Shown: one piece after another, positions 60,984 through 64,000 of the stretch
Position numbering within the stretch: the stretch's first letter is position 1
Layout: the number at the start of each line of letters is the position of its first letter
Source of the DNA: NAK19 sp034434515
GTDB lineage: Bacteria; Chloroflexota; Anaerolineae; Anaerolineales; UBA4823
NCBI GenBank assembly: GCA_034434515.1
Contig: DAOTZA010000229.1
Coordinates: 11,734 to 75,733, forward strand
Direction: 5' to 3'
Length of the DNA stretch: 64,000 nucleotides
The notes under the pieces: generated by a model
Seen by the model: the letters and a program-made list of their open reading frames with translations, nothing else
Told to the model about the DNA's origin: nothing
The model's database searches: none
Made by a program: the position numbers and the translations under genes

Positions 60984-62153
60984 ATGTCGGAGAGTTTGCT
61001 GTTTCCCTTTACCGAAGAGCATGAAATGATTCGTCAGACCGCACGCGATTTTGCCCAGAAAGAAATTGCTCCGATTGCTGCGGAATTCGACGAGAGCGGT
61101 GAATTCCCCATTCAGACGATTCGCAAAATGGGCGAATTGGGATTTATGGGCATCGAGGTGCCTGAGGAATACGGTGGTGCCGGGATGGATACCCTGGCAT
61201 ACGTGCTGGCATTGGAAGAGATTTGTAAGGCAGACGCAGCGCATGGCACGATCATGTCGGTCAATAACTCGTTATTTTGCTATGGTATCCTGAAGTATGG
61301 GACGGAGGAGCAGAAACACCAATTTGTCAAGCCGGTTGCATCAGGTAAGGCGATTGGAGCCTATGCCTTGACCGAACCGATGTCGGGTTCGGATGCTGGT
61401 AATATGCGCACTCGTGCTGTGCGGCAAGGGGATAGTTATCTCCTTAACGGACGAAAATCTTGGGTTACCAGCGGACCCGTGGCGGATTATGTGGTGGTCT
61501 TTGCCTTGACCGAACCGGAGAAAAAACACCGCGGCATCACCGCCTTCCTGGTCGATGCCAAATCGCCTGGCTTTGTGCGTGGGAAGAAGGAGCCCAAACT
61601 CGGGATTCGCGCCTCGGCAACCAGCGAATTGAGCTTTGAAAATTGCCCGGTGCCGGTTGAAAATCGCCTTGGTGAGGAAGGCGAGGGTTTTAAAATTGCC
61701 ATGGCAGTTTTAGATGCCGGACGGATTGGAATCGCTGCGCAGGCCTTGGGAATAGCGGAGGCAGCCTATCAAGCCAGCCTGCAATATGCCACCGAGCGAG
61801 AAGCGTTTGGTCAGAAAATTGGGGAATTTCAAGGGATTTCCTTCAAACTGGCAGACATGAAGACCAGGATTGAGGCTGCGCGTCTGTTAACCTATAATGC
61901 TGCTTTAGCCAAAGAGCGCGCCAAGACAACCGGCGAGCGTTTTACCTTGCAGGCTTCGATGGCAAAATTGTTTTCATCTGAGACTGCCATGTTTGTCACC
62001 CATGCAGCCGTGCAAATCCATGGCGGTATGGGCTATAGTCGGGAGTTGCCTATCGAACGCTATTTTCGGGACGCAAAGATCACCGAGATCTATGAAGGGA
62101 CAAGCGAGATTCAACGTTTGGTGATCTCACGATTGGAGAGTGGGTTGCGCTAG
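60984..62153 (+). CDS. Acyl-CoA dehydrogenase (short-chain type)
   Basis: 389-aa FAD enzyme introducing the 2,3-double bond in acyl-CoAs. YALTEPMSGSDAGNMRTRA near residue 125 and QIHGGMGYSRELPIERYFRDAKITEIYEGTSEIQ near residue 340 are signatures, the latter with the catalytic glutamate. Resembles butyryl-CoA dehydrogenase. With the thiolase and hydroxyacyl-CoA dehydrogenase upstream it gives most of a short-chain oxidation spiral; no enoyl-CoA hydratase or ETF genes are in view. Confidence 0.95.
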   Translation: MSESLLFPFTEEHEMIRQTARDFAQKEIAPIAAEFDESGEFPIQTIRKMGELGFMGIEVPEEYGGAGMDTLAYVLALEEICKADAAHGTIMSVNNSLFCYGILKYGTEEQKHQFVKPVASGKAIGAYALTEPMSGSDAGNMRTRAVRQGDSYLLNGRKSWVTSGPVADYVVVFALTEPEKKHRGITAFLVDAKSPGFVRGKKEPKLGIRASATSELSFENCPVPVENRLGEEGEGFKIAMAVLDAGRIGIAAQALGIAEAAYQASLQYATEREAFGQKIGEFQGISFKLADMKTRIEAARLLTYNAALAKERAKTTGERFTLQASMAKLFSSETAMFVTHAAVQIHGGMGYSRELPIERYFRDAKITEIYEGTSEIQRLVISRLESGLR

Positions 62154-62183
62154 GTCTCGGGCTTGCTTTTCGGAGAGCAAGGA

Positions 62184-64000
62184 ATGTTTTTCGGTAATCA
62201 ATGGGATGTTTGGCTGATAGTTGGCGTTGCGCTGTTCCTGGCGATCGTTTTGGATCTCTGGTTATTGAGTTTCTATCGGCAGCGAAATCAAAAGAAAATT
62301 GAAGAAATAAAATTAAATCAACAGGGGGTGTTTATTTTGGGTCAATTCTCTCCGCTCCTTACCTGGTTCTGGCAAAGATTTGCGGCAAGCAGACAAAATC
62401 AATCCGAGACGATTCAGTCTTTGCGTGCGCTACCATCTATACCGACATCAAAAGAGATTTCTGGAGTATCTCAGGAGAGTTTTTGGAGTCAGGTAATTTC
62501 GTGGATTGAGCGTCAGGGAACCTGGTTGGAGATTTCAATTCTTTTTATATTTACGATTTTCTATTGCTGGGGATTACTCGACCTCGGTACAACTCGCCAG
62601 CTACCCGGCAATGAAAGTGAATTATTTCAAGCAACAATCGCGGTGTTGATAAATAGTCTACAGGACTACCATCGTCTGCCATTATGGAATGCCTTTGTAC
62701 ACACGGGTTTACCCTACATTGCGGATCCCATGTTGCATATCTACAATCCTGTTGTAACGCTCCCGGTGCTTCTGTTTGGGATTCTGGATGGATATAAGAT
62801 CGCCCTCTTGCTGAGCTTTTTCCTGGCAGCCGTTGGAATGTGGAGATTGGGAAGGGTTTTGGGATTTGGCAAACTTCCCAGTTTGTGGATAGGGCTAATG
62901 TATACCTTTGCAGGTCAACCCGTGGCTCGTTTCTTTCAAGGAGAATACTTGTTTGTTTTTGGCTTTGCGTGGATTCCATGGATTTTGGGCAATCTATTCT
63001 TACTTTATTACGAAAGAAGGCCGAAATGGATAGTTTACTGCGCCTTATCAATTGCCTTGCTTTACCATTGTGGTAATTTATACTACCCCTTCTTAATAGT
63101 TTTTATAATTGCGATCTTCTTCATTGTGTTTGTAATTTCACGCCAAAGCAATGGTTTGGTTTCCTTTGATAAGCAGTTTCTCCTCTCGTTGGTTTTTGTT
63201 AGTCTGTTAACTACCGGATTAATTGCCATTCACTTGTTTCCGGCAGTCCAATTCTATCCTTGGGTCACAAAGGGAGAAGATGTACAGGGGTCTCACACGC
63301 TTTTTCAAATCTGGTTAGATTACACCTCCAAAGACACCTTTCGACCGGATGCTTATCAAGTTTTACCGGCTCGGGAAGAGTTTTATGCGTATATTGGTGT
63401 CATTCCATTTTGGGGATTATTCCTCTTACCAATTGCATTGTGGAAACGGGATCGTCGTCAATTACTCTTTTGGTTGCTTGTGATTGTTTTTGTATATTTT
63501 TGGGTGGCTATCGACCAAATGCCGTGGAAGGATTTTTATTACAACACCAAATTCTTGAGACAATTTAGACATGTACTCAGGCCCTTGATTTTTGGTAGCA
63601 TGGCGATTTTTGTATTGGCAGGATACGGTATCGATACAGTCTGGAAAAATTTGATGCACCGCCAATCGGAACAGAATACTTCATTTAGCCTGGTTAGACG
63701 TGCAATACATTCTGGTTTGATTCTTGCGCTGGTCGCGATCATGTTCACAGCGGTCTGGGATGTGTTTACGACCCATCGCAACTATATTGTCACCCTCGAG
63801 GAGGATGATAGCGCTTATCAGGTAGCAGAATGGTTGCGGAATTACGACCTCTCAAACTTTTATATGAGAAGAGATCCTAATAACCAATGGTATATTCCAT
63901 TTATCACCAACAGGTTAAAGTTTATCGATATGTGGTATCCTTTTGAGGATATCAGAAAGTACGATGGTAAATTGAACTTTCGATCTGTAGAGGCCAGACC
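62184..64000 (+). CDS. Large polytopic membrane protein, GT-C/YfhO-like (partial, runs off window)
   Basis: At least 605 aa, open to the window end. After an N-terminal helix (WLIVGVALFLAIVLDLWLL) and a charged linker, ten or more hydrophobic segments follow from about residue 115, with polar loops such as LPGNESELFQATIAVLI near residue 140, PLWNAFVHTGLPYIADPMLHIYNP near residue 168 and TKFLRQFRHVLRPL near residue 458. This architecture and loop (N/D-rich first loop, RHV before a late helix) recall YfhO-type and other GT-C sugar transferases, but I see no proven active site. GGAG lies 8 bases before the ATG. Confidence 0.65.
   Translation, partial: MFFGNQWDVWLIVGVALFLAIVLDLWLLSFYRQRNQKKIEEIKLNQQGVFILGQFSPLLTWFWQRFAASRQNQSETIQSLRALPSIPTSKEISGVSQESFWSQVISWIERQGTWLEISILFIFTIFYCWGLLDLGTTRQLPGNESELFQATIAVLINSLQDYHRLPLWNAFVHTGLPYIADPMLHIYNPVVTLPVLLFGILDGYKIALLLSFFLAAVGMWRLGRVLGFGKLPSLWIGLMYTFAGQPVARFFQGEYLFVFGFAWIPWILGNLFLLYYERRPKWIVYCALSIALLYHCGNLYYPFLIVFIIAIFFIVFVISRQSNGLVSFDKQFLLSLVFVSLLTTGLIAIHLFPAVQFYPWVTKGEDVQGSHTLFQIWLDYTSKDTFRPDAYQVLPAREEFYAYIGVIPFWGLFLLPIALWKRDRRQLLFWLLVIVFVYFWVAIDQMPWKDFYYNTKFLRQFRHVLRPLIFGSMAIFVLAGYGIDTVWKNLMHRQSEQNTSFSLVRRAIHSGLILALVAIMFTAVWDVFTTHRNYIVTLEEDDSAYQVAEWLRNYDLSNFYMRRDPNNQWYIPFITNRLKFIDMWYPFEDIRKYDGKLNFRSVEAR

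Noticed and set aside
62551..63051. 166-codon minus-strand open frame
   Set aside because: Antisense to the long membrane-protein gene that stays open to the window end.
1..64000. CRISPR array, insertion sequence, integrase or prophage
   Set aside because: No regularly spaced repeats, terminal inverted repeats, transposase motifs or phage structural genes seen; the only tandem repeat is coding (47301-47573).

Overview
The window looks like an ordinary chromosomal stretch from a Chloroflexota bacterium, most likely class Anaerolineae. This is inferred from the gene set and not from a marker gene: a bifunctional phosphoglucose/phosphomannose isomerase, a plant-type (MGDG-synthase-like) glycosyltransferase, a DUF951 protein, the DUF3090/SCO1664/MSMEG_4193 trio, and a mevalonate-pathway module. 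It is about 50% GC and almost fully coding on both strands. I found no rRNA, tRNA, CRISPR array, insertion sequence, integrase or prophage.

Layout. 1-8 kb: a cell-surface glycosyltransferase, ilvE, a three-gene operon of unknown pathway (299-aa orphan family, nucleotidyltransferase, PAP2 phosphatase), then leftward pgi/pmi, rsmI, a diacylglycerol glycosyltransferase-like gene and DUF951. 8-11.5 kb: M50 protease, HD protein, TyrA-like dehydrogenase, Kbl/BioF-like enzyme. 11.5-21.9 kb: a small cysteine-rich protein with a palindromic promoter, then a long rightward run. That run holds a peptide-type ABC transporter whose binding protein is circularly permuted, a CoaE-GNAT fusion, the c-di-AMP pair cdaA-cdaR, and der. 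21.9-28 kb: deoC with a zinc-finger partner, NUDIX, a LysM lipoprotein, a four-subunit 2-oxoacid:ferredoxin oxidoreductase, and a single-domain ChrA. 28-31 kb: DUF35 protein, HMG-CoA synthase and HMG-CoA reductase.

31-38 kb: GAF sensor kinase, TrmH-family methyltransferase, rarA, then the 'actinobacterial trio' split by a ferritin-like/VIT transporter. 38-43.7 kb: homoserine dehydrogenase, a two-subunit CoA-transferase, an ornithine-cyclodeaminase-like protein, a thiolase and ogt. 43.7-47.8 kb: a leftward ABC-2 exporter and a heptad-repeat coiled-coil protein. 47.9-52.4 kb: murJ, DUF212, xseB/xseA with a membrane protein between them, and a HIT hydrolase. 52.5-62.2 kb: thiolase, 3-hydroxyacyl-CoA dehydrogenase, a GMC oxidoreductase with a four-cysteine motif, a CBS protein, gatCAB with an AlkD-like gene inside, and an acyl-CoA dehydrogenase. 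The window ends inside a large polytopic membrane protein.

Taken together the genes suggest an anaerobic or facultative heterotroph that takes up peptides and oxidises 2-oxo acids and acyl-CoAs with ferredoxin- and NAD-linked enzymes. It probably makes isoprenoids through mevalonate and signals with c-di-AMP. The strongest unusual signal is the permuted substrate-binding protein at 12135-13913. The trio of unknown function (35191-38131) and the 2329-4522 operon are the best candidates for undescribed pathways.
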